A stretch of 64,000 bases of DNA from NCBI RefSeq assembly GCF_014359565.1, contig NZ_JACIZD010000011.1, positions 1-64,000 of the forward strand, written 5' to 3'. Positions 55,690 through 63,671 of the stretch are shown in pieces; the first letter of the stretch is position 1; the number at the start of each line of letters is the position of its first letter. The DNA is from Immundisolibacter sp. (GTDB taxonomy: Bacteria; Pseudomonadota; Gammaproteobacteria; Immundisolibacterales; Immundisolibacteraceae). The notes under the pieces were generated by a model that worked only from the letters and a program-made list of their open reading frames with translations, made no database searches and was not told the origin of the DNA. A program made the translations under genes and the position numbers.

Positions 55690-56324
55690 GGGCACACCGC
55701 CTCGCCGGTCCAGCCGGCCGCCAGATAGGCCGGCTCCAGGCGCAGCAGGATGCGTCGCGGATACGCGGTGTTTTCCCGGTGCGCCCAGGCGGCCCGGACG
55801 CGGTACGCCTCCACCGCACGCCAGTCGTCAGGATCAGCACCGTCGCGCAGCGCGGCGCGGCGTTCGCGGTCGAGCATCCGCTCGCCGCCGTTGTATTTGC
55901 GTAGCGTCAAGGCCCAATGTGAGCACTCATGCAGCTCACCGGCCGCCATCGGCTGCACACGGTTGTACAGCCAGGCCATGTAACAAGCCTGGGCGCGCAG
56001 CGACCACTGCGGATCCCACGGGTCCGGCGGGCCGACTGCCGGGCACACCGTCGGCAGCCAGCGCGCGGTGGCCGGCGTGAACTGCGTCAGGCCCTGCGCG
56101 TAGGGGCTGGCGGCGCGCGGGTTCCAGCCGCTCTCCTGGTGCACCTGCGCCGCCAGGCGGGCGACCGGCGCCGCCAGGCCGAAGTTGCGCACCGCCTCGC
56201 GCTCGATGGCCAGGCGGTAGGTCACGGCCACCTGCGGCACGGCCGGCGCGGCCACTGCATCCGCGCAGCGCGCCAGCAATGCCAGCAGCAGCACGCCGAG
56301 CAGGAAGGCCGCCAGATTGCGCAT
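55686..56324 (-). CDS. Lytic transglycosylase (endolysin, SLT fold)
   Basis: A 212-residue protein with an N-terminal signal-anchor (RNLAAFLLGVLLLALLARCA). The lysozyme-like core has the catalytic Glu in QVHQESGWNPRAASPYAQGL (ES motif) followed by TQFTPATARWLP, and ACYMAWLYNRV and TLRKYNGGERMLDR later. It would cut peptidoglycan glycan strands; the anchor suggests a SAR-type or exported endolysin. Start at ATG 56324 overlapping the holin stop (GTG at 56327 is an alternative). Confidence 0.83.
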   Translation of the reverse strand: MRNLAAFLLGVLLLALLARCADAVAAPAVPQVAVTYRLAIEREAVRNFGLAAPVARLAAQVHQESGWNPRAASPYAQGLTQFTPATARWLPTVCPAVGPPDPWDPQWSLRAQACYMAWLYNRVQPMAAGELHECSHWALTLRKYNGGERMLDRERRAALRDGADPDDWRAVEAYRVRAAWAHRENTAYPRRILLRLEPAYLAAGWTGEAVCP

Positions 56325-56659
56325 CACGGCACAAAAGCCAACGCGATGATCGCCGCGCACATGATGCCCGTGCAGCATTTCCAGTCGGTGCCGATCTCGA
56401 TGCCGGTCGGGTCTTTCGGCATCGGGTAAATGCGCCGGAAACCCCAGTGGATCACCAGCCCGACCAGGCCGCCCATCAGCACCTTGCTGATCCCGAACAG
56501 CGCCGGCCCGGCTTTGATCGGTGCCTGCACCATCACCACGACGAAGCAGATCAGCCACAGTAGCCACAGCGGCCACAGCTTCACCAGCCAGCCGTCCGGC
56601 GCGCATGCGCGCTGCGCCTCTACGACTACGGAATCCCAGAACGCCTTGAGTGATTGCAT
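56324..56659 (-). CDS. Putative holin
   Basis: A 111-residue membrane protein (ATG 56659; GTG at 56665 also possible) with three hydrophobic segments: KLWPLWLLWLICFVVVMVQA, SKVLMGGLVGLVIHWGF and CCTGIMCAAIIALAFV. It is first in the holin-endolysin-Rz-Rz1 cassette, which is the basis for the name. It would make membrane lesions that time lysis. Its ribosome site lies in a hairpin, listed separately. Confidence 0.68.
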   Translation of the reverse strand: MQSLKAFWDSVVVEAQRACAPDGWLVKLWPLWLLWLICFVVVMVQAPIKAGPALFGISKVLMGGLVGLVIHWGFRRIYPMPKDPTGIEIGTDWKCCTGIMCAAIIALAFVP

Positions 56660-56665
56660 CGGCAC

Positions 56666-56684
56666 GGCTCCGAAAAAAGGAGCC
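56666..56684 (-). promoter_or_regulatory. Hairpin covering the holin ribosome-binding site
   Basis: On the minus strand GGCTCC-TTTTTTC-GGAGCC forms a six-base-pair stem with a U-rich loop. The GGAG of its right arm is the only good ribosome site for the holin ATG, eight bases further on. Folding would hide it, so holin translation may be regulated or delayed by this structure. Confidence 0.45.
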
Positions 56685-56879
56685 GGCGGACGGCCGAGGA
56701 GGTAGCCGCCCGCCGGGCCGACGTGGAGGAGGTCACGCCGACGCCGTCACTTTCCCCGCTCAGGCGCCGCGAGGCATTGGGCCGCGTTCACAGGAATTCC
56801 CGCGCGCGCGCGTGGATAGTGGCGGGCAGTCGCCGACGTGCTGCACGCGCACAGTGCCAGCGTAGGGTGGAGCCGAAGC

Positions 56880-57212
56880 ATGCCGATCAAACCCGAGAAC
56901 AAAGCTCGATATCCCAAGGACTGGAAGCGCATCGCGGACGCAATCAGAGAGCGTGCCGGTCATCGATGCGAGGGCTCGCCAGCCTACCCCGACTGCCGCG
57001 CTGCCAACGGCACGCCGCACCCGGTGACTGGCTCACGCGTGGTGCTGACGGTGGCACATCTGGACCATACGCCGGAGAACTGCGAACCGCAGAACCTGAA
57101 GGCGATGTGCCAGCGATGCCACCTGACATATGACGCAGAGCACCACAAGCGAACCGCCTATGCGACCCGAAAGGCGGCAGCGCAAACAGCGGACTTATTC
57201 GACGCCGCTTAA
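56880..57212 (+). CDS. HNH-type endonuclease-like protein
   Basis: A 110-residue protein on the plus strand, opposite to the late genes. GGAG lies about 10 bases before the ATG. It has a beta-beta-alpha-metal core: GHRCEGSPAYPDCRAANG, then VAHLDHTPENCEPQNLKAMC with the His-Asn pattern and QRCHLTYD with the last metal ligand. Four Cys suggest a structural zinc. It may be a homing or packaging-associated nuclease. Forms a small plus-strand pair with the Acb2-like gene. Confidence 0.78.
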   Translation: MPIKPENKARYPKDWKRIADAIRERAGHRCEGSPAYPDCRAANGTPHPVTGSRVVLTVAHLDHTPENCEPQNLKAMCQRCHLTYDAEHHKRTAYATRKAAAQTADLFDAA

Positions 57213-57254
57213 TCACGGCAGAACCCATCGTCGGCAACAGCCAAGGAGCGAAAC

Positions 57255-57536
57255 ATGGAAAACCAGCACGAAAAGATCACGGGCTACCGCGACCTCACCC
57301 AGGACGAAATCGACCTGATGAACGAAGGCAAGGCCCTGGCCGAGCAATGCGGTGAGTACATCGCCAAGCTGCGCCGATACGTGCCGCAGAACATGAGCGG
57401 CCCGGCGGGTGGCGAGGCGGATGCTTTCAAGCCCGGCGCAACCCTGGATCAGCGGTGGATCAATATCGGCGCGACCGACTTGCAGCGTGGCTTCATGGCC
57501 GTGATTCGCGGCATCGCACAGCCAACAACCTTCTAA
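57255..57536 (+). CDS. acb2: Acb2-like cyclic-nucleotide sponge (anti-CBASS)
   Basis: A 93-residue helical protein: KITGYRDLTQDEIDLMNEGK at the start and RWINIGATDLQRGFMAVIRG, then AQPTTF at the end. This matches Acb2, which binds and sequesters cyclic di- and trinucleotides and was first found in the Mu-like phage PaMx33. Residues I recall as ligand contacts fall at the same numbers here: Tyr11, Lys26 and Arg67. It probably forms a hexamer. It follows the HNH gene after 42 bases and ends tail to tail with the nuclease at 57533 (three-base overlap). Early or constitutive expression is suggested by its strand but no promoter was identified. Confidence 0.85.
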   Translation: MENQHEKITGYRDLTQDEIDLMNEGKALAEQCGEYIAKLRRYVPQNMSGPAGGEADAFKPGATLDQRWINIGATDLQRGFMAVIRGIAQPTTF

Positions 57537-58015
57537 CCTGGGCGCTCTAATGCAGCGCGCCGGCCCCGCCGAAACTCCCACGGCGGCACCGGAACATCCG
57601 CCGCCCACAATCCACGCCGGGCGGCGCGGGCCTGCTCCTCGATGCGCTTGAGCGCAACGTCTTTGCCATAGCGGACATACCACCACGCCATGCCGCGGCG
57701 CACCTGCTCGGCATTGGCATCCGCGCCCCCGCAGAACACCCGCCCCAGCACCCGCCCGTAACGATCCTTCCCCTGCTCGCGCACCGTCGCCACCTGGCCG
57801 AAGCACAGCTCGGACAGTGACTGTTTCGACCGCTGCCCGAAGTCCTGCCGCGACTCCGGCGCGTCGATCTCCACCAGCCGCACCTTCACCGCCCGGCCGG
57901 CCTGCATCACCGCCAGCGTGTCGCCGTCGGTGATGCCGATCACCTTGCCGGTCCAGTCTCCGGCCGCGGCGGTGAGAGAGCAGCACAGCAGGATGGCGGA
58001 GAATGGCGCTTTCAT
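57533..58015 (-). CDS. Secreted thermonuclease-family nuclease (SNase fold)
   Basis: A 160-residue staphylococcal-nuclease-like protein with a signal peptide (MKAPFSAILLCCSLTAAAGD). Catalytic region residues are visible: ITDGDTLAV with the metal-binding Asp, VKVRLVEIDAPESRQDFGQR with the catalytic Arg and Asp/Glu, then VREQGKDRYGRVLGRVFCGG. Its end is Arg-rich. It is cytoplasm-exported by prediction and may degrade DNA outside the cell or in the periplasm; as prophage cargo it may be a lysogenic conversion gene. Overlaps the lipoprotein gene by four bases. Confidence 0.82.
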   Translation of the reverse strand: MKAPFSAILLCCSLTAAAGDWTGKVIGITDGDTLAVMQAGRAVKVRLVEIDAPESRQDFGQRSKQSLSELCFGQVATVREQGKDRYGRVLGRVFCGGADANAEQVRRGMAWWYVRYGKDVALKRIEEQARAARRGLWAADVPVPPWEFRRGRRAALERPG

Positions 58016-58704
58016 TCCGCTGGCCTCAGACAGGCATCGATGGATGCCGCGATGCCTCGTAAAGCGCGGATTGCGGCATCCGGGTGGGCAGCGTGCCAGG
58101 CGCCGACAGGCGCGAAACCATCGTTGGGGAGAGTGCCCGTATCGAGATGAGCACGGGTGATATTGCGAAAGCGCAGGTGGCTGCGGTCGGCGTTTGCGGA
58201 GGCGGCCAGCTCGAAGCGAATCACCGCGCGGGTGGTATCCACCAACGAGGCGCCGCCGTCGGCGGAACCGATGACGATGGCCGTTGCGCTGGCAGGATCC
58301 TCGTATTTGAAGATGTCGCCGCCTGGCACCGCAACGGTCTGCATACGCGGCGGCTGGAACAGGACAAGAGGCGGCGTGGTGCCGCCGGATAGGGTCACGG
58401 GCGAATTGCTTACAGCCATCGCCAGACACATCTTGAGGCGCCCGAAATCGGCGCCGCGCACATCCATCGCCAGCTCGTCGATGTAGCTGCCGCCTTCCGC
58501 TCTGGCCCGCAGGCTCACGCCCGGCTCTGCGCGCATGTCGGTCTCCGACTGCATCGATGCGCAGCCGGCCATGCCGGCGGCCAGCAGCAGCGTCATTGGC
58601 GCCCCCACCGGCGTCCGATATGACCCCGAAACGGATCGATTCCTGGCGTATATCACCAGCGCGCACGCGATCAAGAAGATCACAAGCCATTCACTTGACC
58701 CCAT
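58012..58704 (-). CDS. Prophage membrane or lipoprotein of unknown function
   Basis: If started at ATG 58704 it has 230 residues with an N-terminal helix (SSEWLVIFLIACALVIYARN). A second start at ATG 58596 gives 194 residues with a lipoprotein signal (MTLLLAAGMAGCASM, lipobox MAGC) and a GGGG-rich site before it. The mature part is about 170 residues with an acidic, beta-rich look (GGDIFKYEDPASATAIVIGS). No family was recognised. It sits between repressor and secreted nuclease and is probably co-expressed with both during lysogeny. Confidence 0.6.
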   Translation of the reverse strand: MGSSEWLVIFLIACALVIYARNRSVSGSYRTPVGAPMTLLLAAGMAGCASMQSETDMRAEPGVSLRARAEGGSYIDELAMDVRGADFGRLKMCLAMAVSNSPVTLSGGTTPPLVLFQPPRMQTVAVPGGDIFKYEDPASATAIVIGSADGGASLVDTTRAVIRFELAASANADRSHLRFRNITRAHLDTGTLPNDGFAPVGAWHAAHPDAAIRALRGIAASIDACLRPAE

Positions 58705-59170
58705 GGTCGTTTGTCTCCGGTTGTGTCAAAGGTTTCTTGGTTTTCTTTTCCGGCGCCAGGCGCGCCGCCAGCTTCTGAATCTGGGCCTTGTCTTCAGGAG
58801 CGCATGCGCGATAACTCGCCAGCAATGCCTCCTCCTCGTCCTCTAAATCATAAGACTGCACCAGCATCTCGAAGAACTGGGTCTGTAACCGGCGGAACTC
58901 TTCCGTGCCCTTCGCCGCCAGTCTCGCCATCTCGTTCGCCGCGGCAATCGCGCTGAACCGATTCCTCAGCTTCCGCGTACTGCCCGTCAGGATGTAGTCC
59001 ACGTTCCAGCCGGCCCCAGCCAGCCCGGCGAGCACGTCTGCGCCGGGCCGCGCTGTATCGCGTTCGTACTTGCCCCACATCTCACGTGACACACCGCCCA
59101 GTCGGGCCGCCTCGGCCTGGCTGAGTGAGTGCTCCGCACGCTGTTCCGCCAGTCTGGAACCAATGCTCAC
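58691..59170 (-). CDS. XRE-family repressor (probable prophage repressor)
   Basis: A 159-residue regulator. Residues 1-65 form a Cro/C1-type helix-turn-helix (LSQAEAARLGGVSREMWGKY, then ERDTARPGADVL and WNVDYILTG). The rest is a helical part with a Glu-rich turn (YDLEDEEEALLASY) and a basic tail, with no peptidase domain for self-cleavage. Divergent from the early genes across a short region with a palindrome, the position expected for the lysogeny repressor. Downstream genes on the same strand may be lysogenically expressed. Confidence 0.83.
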   Translation of the reverse strand: MSIGSRLAEQRAEHSLSQAEAARLGGVSREMWGKYERDTARPGADVLAGLAGAGWNVDYILTGSTRKLRNRFSAIAAANEMARLAAKGTEEFRRLQTQFFEMLVQSYDLEDEEEALLASYRACAPEDKAQIQKLAARLAPEKKTKKPLTQPETNDHGVK

Positions 59171-59187
59171 GTGTACCCCTTGACAAA

Positions 59188-59203
59188 GAGAACTATGTTT
59201 CTC
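59188..59203. promoter_or_regulatory. Operator-like palindrome in the repressor/early divergent region
   Basis: GAGAACTATGTTTCTC is a near-perfect inverted repeat (GAGAA / TTCTC arms). It lies between the divergent repressor and Ner-like genes, next to a TTGACA at 59180. A TATAAC at 59225-59230 could be the -10 box of the early promoter. It is a plausible binding site for the repressor or the Ner-like protein. Confidence 0.5.
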
Positions 59204-59244
59204 ACACTCGCTTCACCTGCCGTTTATAACCGAGAGGGTACGCC

Positions 59245-59457
59245 ATGAAGGAACCGCCGACAGCAGGCCGGGACGCAATGAACCGCGTCAAGGCCGGCTT
59301 CATCCTCCAAAACACGACGCTCAAAGCATGGTGTCGGGCCAACGGGATCGACCCGTCCGCCGTTCGCCAGGCCGTCTACGGTTCCTGGTGCGGTCCGAAG
59401 GGCCGGGCCATGCGTGATCGGGTGATGCAGGCCGCCGGCGTGCGGAAGGCCGCATGA
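59245..59457 (+). CDS. Ner-like/Cro-like early DNA-binding protein
   Basis: A 70-residue basic protein starting right after the divergent promoter region. AGFILQNTTLKAWCRANGID and PSAVRQAVYGSWCGPKGRAM fit a helix-turn-helix. The first early gene at this place in Mu-like phages encodes Ner, which turns down repressor and early transcription. The assignment rests mostly on position and size. Confidence 0.65.
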   Translation: MKEPPTAGRDAMNRVKAGFILQNTTLKAWCRANGIDPSAVRQAVYGSWCGPKGRAMRDRVMQAAGVRKAA

Positions 59458-59747
59458 CCCAGGAATCCATCTTCACCCGGGTGCTGTTCGGCCTGGCCGG
59501 CCACAGCCGCCACGGCCTGCGCCTGAAGCAGATCGCAGACGGCATCGGCGAGTCACCGTCCACCACGCTGCGCAACCTGCAGCGCATGGAGGCCGACGGC
59601 CTGGTCGAGCGCAGCCCCTACGACAAAGACAACTGGCGCCTCACGCCGCGCGTGGTGCAGATGGCGATTGCCCACGCCGAGGAAGTGGCGCGCGAGGAGC
59701 GCCAGCTCGATGAGCTCAAGACCCGTTATTCCCGCAACCCAAACTGA
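59454..59747 (+). CDS. Winged-helix DNA-binding protein (early region)
   Basis: A 97-residue protein starting inside the Ner-like stop (ATGA). It contains a winged-helix domain: HSRHGLRLKQIADGIGESPS, TTLRNLQRMEADGLVERSPY and DNWRLTPRVVQMAIAHAEEV, as in IclR/MarR-type DNA-binding domains. Probably a regulator of early functions. Confidence 0.72.
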   Translation: MTQESIFTRVLFGLAGHSRHGLRLKQIADGIGESPSTTLRNLQRMEADGLVERSPYDKDNWRLTPRVVQMAIAHAEEVAREERQLDELKTRYSRNPN

Positions 59748-59757
59748 GGCTAGAACG

Positions 59758-60708
59758 ATGTCAGGAAGGAACAAGCTGACGGTGGTGCCGCTGAACGCTG
59801 GCCCACAGATGGACCCCGAACTGCTCGCAGAGCGGCGGGCGTTTGTGGTGTCGGCGGTCGAGGGCGGCGACATGCCGACAGCCAAGCAATTGGCTGGATG
59901 GCTGGAAACGGCGACGCATATCGGCCGGATTCAGGCCGCGCTGGTGAACGCGACGGTCGCGGAACGAATTGTCGCTGAATCTTACCGTGCTGTCGCAAAA
60001 TCAAAGAGTTACGAAGGACTCCCCTACCATACACCCGACGGTGAGGCGCGACATGTCGCGTCCTTGGACGAGTTCTGCCAGGCGTTTTTCGGTCGCAGCA
60101 AACGCCGCTGCCAGGAGCTCGCGACAAATCTTGAGGCACTCGGCGCGGAACTGTACGAGGCCGGCGAGCACATCGGCCTGGGCCAGCGCGACTACAACGC
60201 CCTGCGTGCCCTGCCGGCGGACGATCAGGCCGTAGTCAAGGCGGCGCTGGCCGAGGGCTCCGACAAATCGGCGGTGCTGGACCTGCTCAACGAGCTGGCG
60301 AGCCGCCTGCAAGAGGCCAAGGCCGAGAAGGAGACCCTGGACCGGCGGGCCAAGGCCCAGGCCGCCCGCAATCAAGAGCTGCAGGACAGCCTGGCCGATT
60401 CGAAGCACTTCCTGCGCAGCGCGCCCCCGGCGGAGCGGGCGCGGGAAATGCTCATGGAGCTGGCGGCTCAATTCATGGATTCGCGCGTCAGCATTGGCCG
60501 GACCGAAGAGGCCTTGCTCAAGTTCTTCGAATACACCAACGAGCACGAGCTCGACTTCGATGCAGACATCGGCGGGCGGGTCACCGAGCTGCTGATGCCG
60601 GTGCTGGCGATAGCCGGCGAGCTCAAGATTACGCGCGGCATCGACCTGCCGCTGCGGCAGGCAGCGCAGCTGTTATCTGCCCACAAAGACCTGAGCACGG
60701 GCGCCTGA
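59758..60708 (+). CDS. Early-region coiled-coil protein, function unknown
   Basis: A 316-residue protein starting at ATG 59758 with GAGG upstream. The N-terminus is unremarkable; residues about 95-170 (LDEFCQAFFGRSKRRCQELA, GLGQRDYNALRALPADDQAV) look like a DNA-binding helical domain, and about 185-235 is a coiled coil (RLQEAKAEKETLDRRAKAQA). Proteins of this kind precede the transposase gene in BcepMu-like phages. No specific function is known. Confidence 0.65.
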   Translation: MSGRNKLTVVPLNAGPQMDPELLAERRAFVVSAVEGGDMPTAKQLAGWLETATHIGRIQAALVNATVAERIVAESYRAVAKSKSYEGLPYHTPDGEARHVASLDEFCQAFFGRSKRRCQELATNLEALGAELYEAGEHIGLGQRDYNALRALPADDQAVVKAALAEGSDKSAVLDLLNELASRLQEAKAEKETLDRRAKAQAARNQELQDSLADSKHFLRSAPPAERAREMLMELAAQFMDSRVSIGRTEEALLKFFEYTNEHELDFDADIGGRVTELLMPVLAIAGELKITRGIDLPLRQAAQLLSAHKDLSTGA

Positions 60709-60710
60709 CC

Positions 60711-62510
60711 GTGTCGGGCGATGCACTGGTCCGCAGCGCCGCCGCGCAGCTGCTCCGGGCGCCGCATGGCACCAAGAGCAGCATCGTGGCGGGGCTGGCC
60801 GAGCAGCTGGGCTGCTCAGTCGCCACCGCGCACCGCCAACTGTCGCGCGTGCTGGCGGCGCTCAAGCCACGCCAGCGTCGGCGCGATGCCGGGGAAATGG
60901 CGCTTACCCGCGGCGAGGCCATGCACGTCGCCGCGATGATCCAGGAGACGCGCAAGCTGACCGGCACCGGCGAGCTGCCGGTCGAGGAGGCGGTGGAGAT
61001 CCTGCGCGCCAACCAGAGGATTGAGGCGACGCGGGTGGACCCGGCCACCGGCGAGATCGTGCCGCTGAGCGTGTCGTCGATCTGCCGGGCGCTGCGCGCC
61101 TATGGCCTGCATCGGGACCAGCTGACGGCGCCCACGCCGGCCACGCGCCTGTCCAGCCCGCACCCGAACTGGTGCTGGCAGATCGATGCGTCGGTGAGCC
61201 GGCAGTTCTACCTGGCCGACGACGGCACGCGGGTGATGGACAAGGCCGTGTTCTACCGCGGCAAGCCGCAAAACTTCGAGCGCATCGCCGACCGGCGGCT
61301 GTGGCGCTACGTGATCACCGACCACGCCAGCGGCGCCATCGAGCTGCTGTACGTGCAGGGCGCCGAGAGCTCCATCAACCTGCTCACGTCGCTGATCCAC
61401 GCCATGACCCGGCGCACCGACGGCACCATGCACGGCATCCCGCGGCATCTGATGATGGATCCGGGCAGCGCGGTGACCGCCAGCACGACGGCCAATTTCC
61501 TGGCCGCCTGCAATATCACGCCGATCATCAACGAGGTGGGCAACGCCCGCGCCAAGGGCCAGGTCGAGAACGCGCATTACCTGGTCGAGCGGCACTTCGA
61601 GGCGATGCTCAAGCTGCGCGCGCCGGTGAGCAGCCTGGAAGAAATGAACACCCTGGCGCAGGTGTGGGCCTACAACTACAACTCCTCTCGCATCCACACC
61701 CGGACCGGGATGTCCCGCCGTGACGGCTGGCTGCGCATCACGCGCGAGCAGTTGATCGAGGCGCCCTCGATCAAGGTGCTCAGCGGCCTGGCCAACAGCG
61801 CGCCCAAGCCCTGCACGGTGCGCGATTGCCGCATCCGTTTCCGCGGCGCGGTGTACGACGTGAGCGGCATTCCTGGCCTGATCAACGGCCAGCGCGTGCC
61901 GGTGGTGCTCAACGCGCTCGACCCGGACGGCAGCGTGCGCGTGTTGATGCCAGACCCGCACAGCGGGCAGACCGTGCACTACCTCGCGCAGCGGGAGAGC
62001 AGCGACGGCTGGGGCTTTGCCGAGGGCGCCGCGCGCATCGGCGCCGAGTACCGGGCCGCGGCGGAGACACCCGCCGACGCCGCGCGTAAGGAGCTGGAGC
62101 GGCTGGCCATGCAGGTGCGCACGGATGCCGAGGCCGTCGCCGCGCGCAAGGCCAAGAAGCTCGCCTTCAATGGCGCCATCGACCCGATGAAGCACATGCG
62201 CGAGGCCGTGGTGCCGCCGGCCATCCCCCGGGCCGGCACGGCCGGCGTGGTCGAGTCGCCGGTGCTGGCCGAGCGGTACATCGAGCCCAAGCCCATCCGC
62301 CACGAATTCCCGCCCCTGAATCACGTCGAGGCGGCGGTGGCGCTCAAGCCACTGGTGGAGCGCGCCGGCCAGCCCTGGACGGCTGATCTATATGCCCGCA
62401 CCGCCGCGCACTGGCCGGATGGTCTGCCGCGCGACCAGGTGGAGGCATGGGCCGCAGTGCTGGCCGCGCCGACCGGCGGCCTGCGGCTGATCGCGGGAGG
62501 CGCGGAATGA
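60711..62510 (+). CDS. Mu-type transposase A (DDE integrase)
   Basis: A 599-residue transposase starting at GTG 60711, two bases after the upstream stop. N-terminal DNA-binding helices come first (QLGCSVATAHRQLSRVL), then a retroviral-integrase-like core with the catalytic triad D159 (WCWQIDAS), D250 (LMMDPGS) and E286 (AKGQVENAHY), giving the expected D-35-E spacing. A C-terminal beta-barrel domain (RDCRIRFRGAVYDVSGIPGL) and a basic tail follow. It catalyses replicative transposition and integration with B. Similar in layout to the BcepMu transposase. Confidence 0.92.
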   Translation: MSGDALVRSAAAQLLRAPHGTKSSIVAGLAEQLGCSVATAHRQLSRVLAALKPRQRRRDAGEMALTRGEAMHVAAMIQETRKLTGTGELPVEEAVEILRANQRIEATRVDPATGEIVPLSVSSICRALRAYGLHRDQLTAPTPATRLSSPHPNWCWQIDASVSRQFYLADDGTRVMDKAVFYRGKPQNFERIADRRLWRYVITDHASGAIELLYVQGAESSINLLTSLIHAMTRRTDGTMHGIPRHLMMDPGSAVTASTTANFLAACNITPIINEVGNARAKGQVENAHYLVERHFEAMLKLRAPVSSLEEMNTLAQVWAYNYNSSRIHTRTGMSRRDGWLRITREQLIEAPSIKVLSGLANSAPKPCTVRDCRIRFRGAVYDVSGIPGLINGQRVPVVLNALDPDGSVRVLMPDPHSGQTVHYLAQRESSDGWGFAEGAARIGAEYRAAAETPADAARKELERLAMQVRTDAEAVAARKAKKLAFNGAIDPMKHMREAVVPPAIPRAGTAGVVESPVLAERYIEPKPIRHEFPPLNHVEAAVALKPLVERAGQPWTADLYARTAAHWPDGLPRDQVEAWAAVLAAPTGGLRLIAGGAE

Positions 62511-63670
62511 CGCTGCGCCTGAAACCCATGATGGCCGCCGGCCGCATCCGCCAGGCCGAGCTGGCGCTCGCTGCCGGCATCAGCCGGCCGGCGCTGTGCA
62601 GCCTGCTGGCCGCCGGCACCCTGCCCAAGCGCTACGACCGCCCGGAGGTCGAGCAGCGCATCACCGCTTTCCTGTCCCGTCGCGGCCTGCGAAATGCCGC
62701 TGCGTGGGCGGAAAAGGCGGAGCCGCCGTGTTGGAGCACGGCGGCTCCCGATCAACCCCAGAGCTTGCAACCCACCGAGGAGATCGCCGACATGCTACTA
62801 CGCAAGTCCACACTCACGCCGGCCGCGCGCCGGCACTTCAACCTGTCGGGTGACCCGTTCGCCGACCCGGTCACGGCCGACGACGTGTTCCTGTCGCCGG
62901 ACATCCGCTACGTGCGCGAGAGCATGTACCAGGTGGCCCGCCATGGCGGCTTTCTGGCCGTGGTCGGCGAGTCCGGCGCCGGCAAGTCGACGCTGCGCGA
63001 GGAGCTGGTCGATCGCATCCGGCGCGAGGCGCAGGCGGTGATCGTCATCGAGCCCTACGTGCTGGCCATGGAAGGCTCCGACTCGATCGGCCAGACGCTG
63101 CGCAGCCAGCATATCGCCGAGGCGATCATGGCCTGCGTGGCGCCCCTGGCACGCGCCAGGCGCAGCCCGGAGGCGCGCTTTCGCCAGCTGCACGACTGCC
63201 TGCGCGAAAGCGGCCGGGCCGGTCACAGCCACGTGCTGGTGATCGAGGAAGCCCACAACCTGCCGCTGCCCACGCTCAAACACCTCAAGCGGTTCCGGGA
63301 GCTCAAGGACGGCCTGCGGCCGCTGCTGTCGGTGATCCTGATCGGCCAGCCCGAGCTGGGCCTCAAGCTGTCCGAGCACAACCCCGAGGTCCGCGAGGTG
63401 GTGCAGCGCATCGAGGTCGTGCACCTGCCCACGCTCGGCCCGAGCCTGGGCGACTACCTCACGCATCGGTTCAAGCGCCTGGGCGTGGCGCTCGATCAGG
63501 TGGTCGAGCGCGGTGCCCTGGACGCACTGCGCAGCAAGCTCACGCCATCGCGCGGCGACGACAGCCTGCTGTACCCGCTGGCCGTGCACAACGCGCTGGC
63601 GGCGGCGATGAACCGCGCCGCCGACCTGGGCGTGCCGACGGTCACCGCCGACGTGTTCCGGGGGGCCTGA
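62507..63670 (+). CDS. Transposition target-selection ATPase B (MuB-like AAA+)
   Basis: A 387-residue protein starting inside the stop of A (ATGA). An N-terminal helix-turn-helix (AGRIRQAELALAAGISRPAL) is followed by a linker of about 60 residues. The AAA+ domain then has Walker A GESGAGKST near 154, Walker B SHVLVIEEAHN near 243 and a sensor region ILIGQPELG. MuB polymerises on target DNA, delivers it to A and gives immunity against self-insertion. It is also similar to ExeA/TniB proteins. Confidence 0.9.
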   Translation: MTLRLKPMMAAGRIRQAELALAAGISRPALCSLLAAGTLPKRYDRPEVEQRITAFLSRRGLRNAAAWAEKAEPPCWSTAAPDQPQSLQPTEEIADMLLRKSTLTPAARRHFNLSGDPFADPVTADDVFLSPDIRYVRESMYQVARHGGFLAVVGESGAGKSTLREELVDRIRREAQAVIVIEPYVLAMEGSDSIGQTLRSQHIAEAIMACVAPLARARRSPEARFRQLHDCLRESGRAGHSHVLVIEEAHNLPLPTLKHLKRFRELKDGLRPLLSVILIGQPELGLKLSEHNPEVREVVQRIEVVHLPTLGPSLGDYLTHRFKRLGVALDQVVERGALDALRSKLTPSRGDDSLLYPLAVHNALAAAMNRAADLGVPTVTADVFRGA

Positions 63671-63671
63671 C

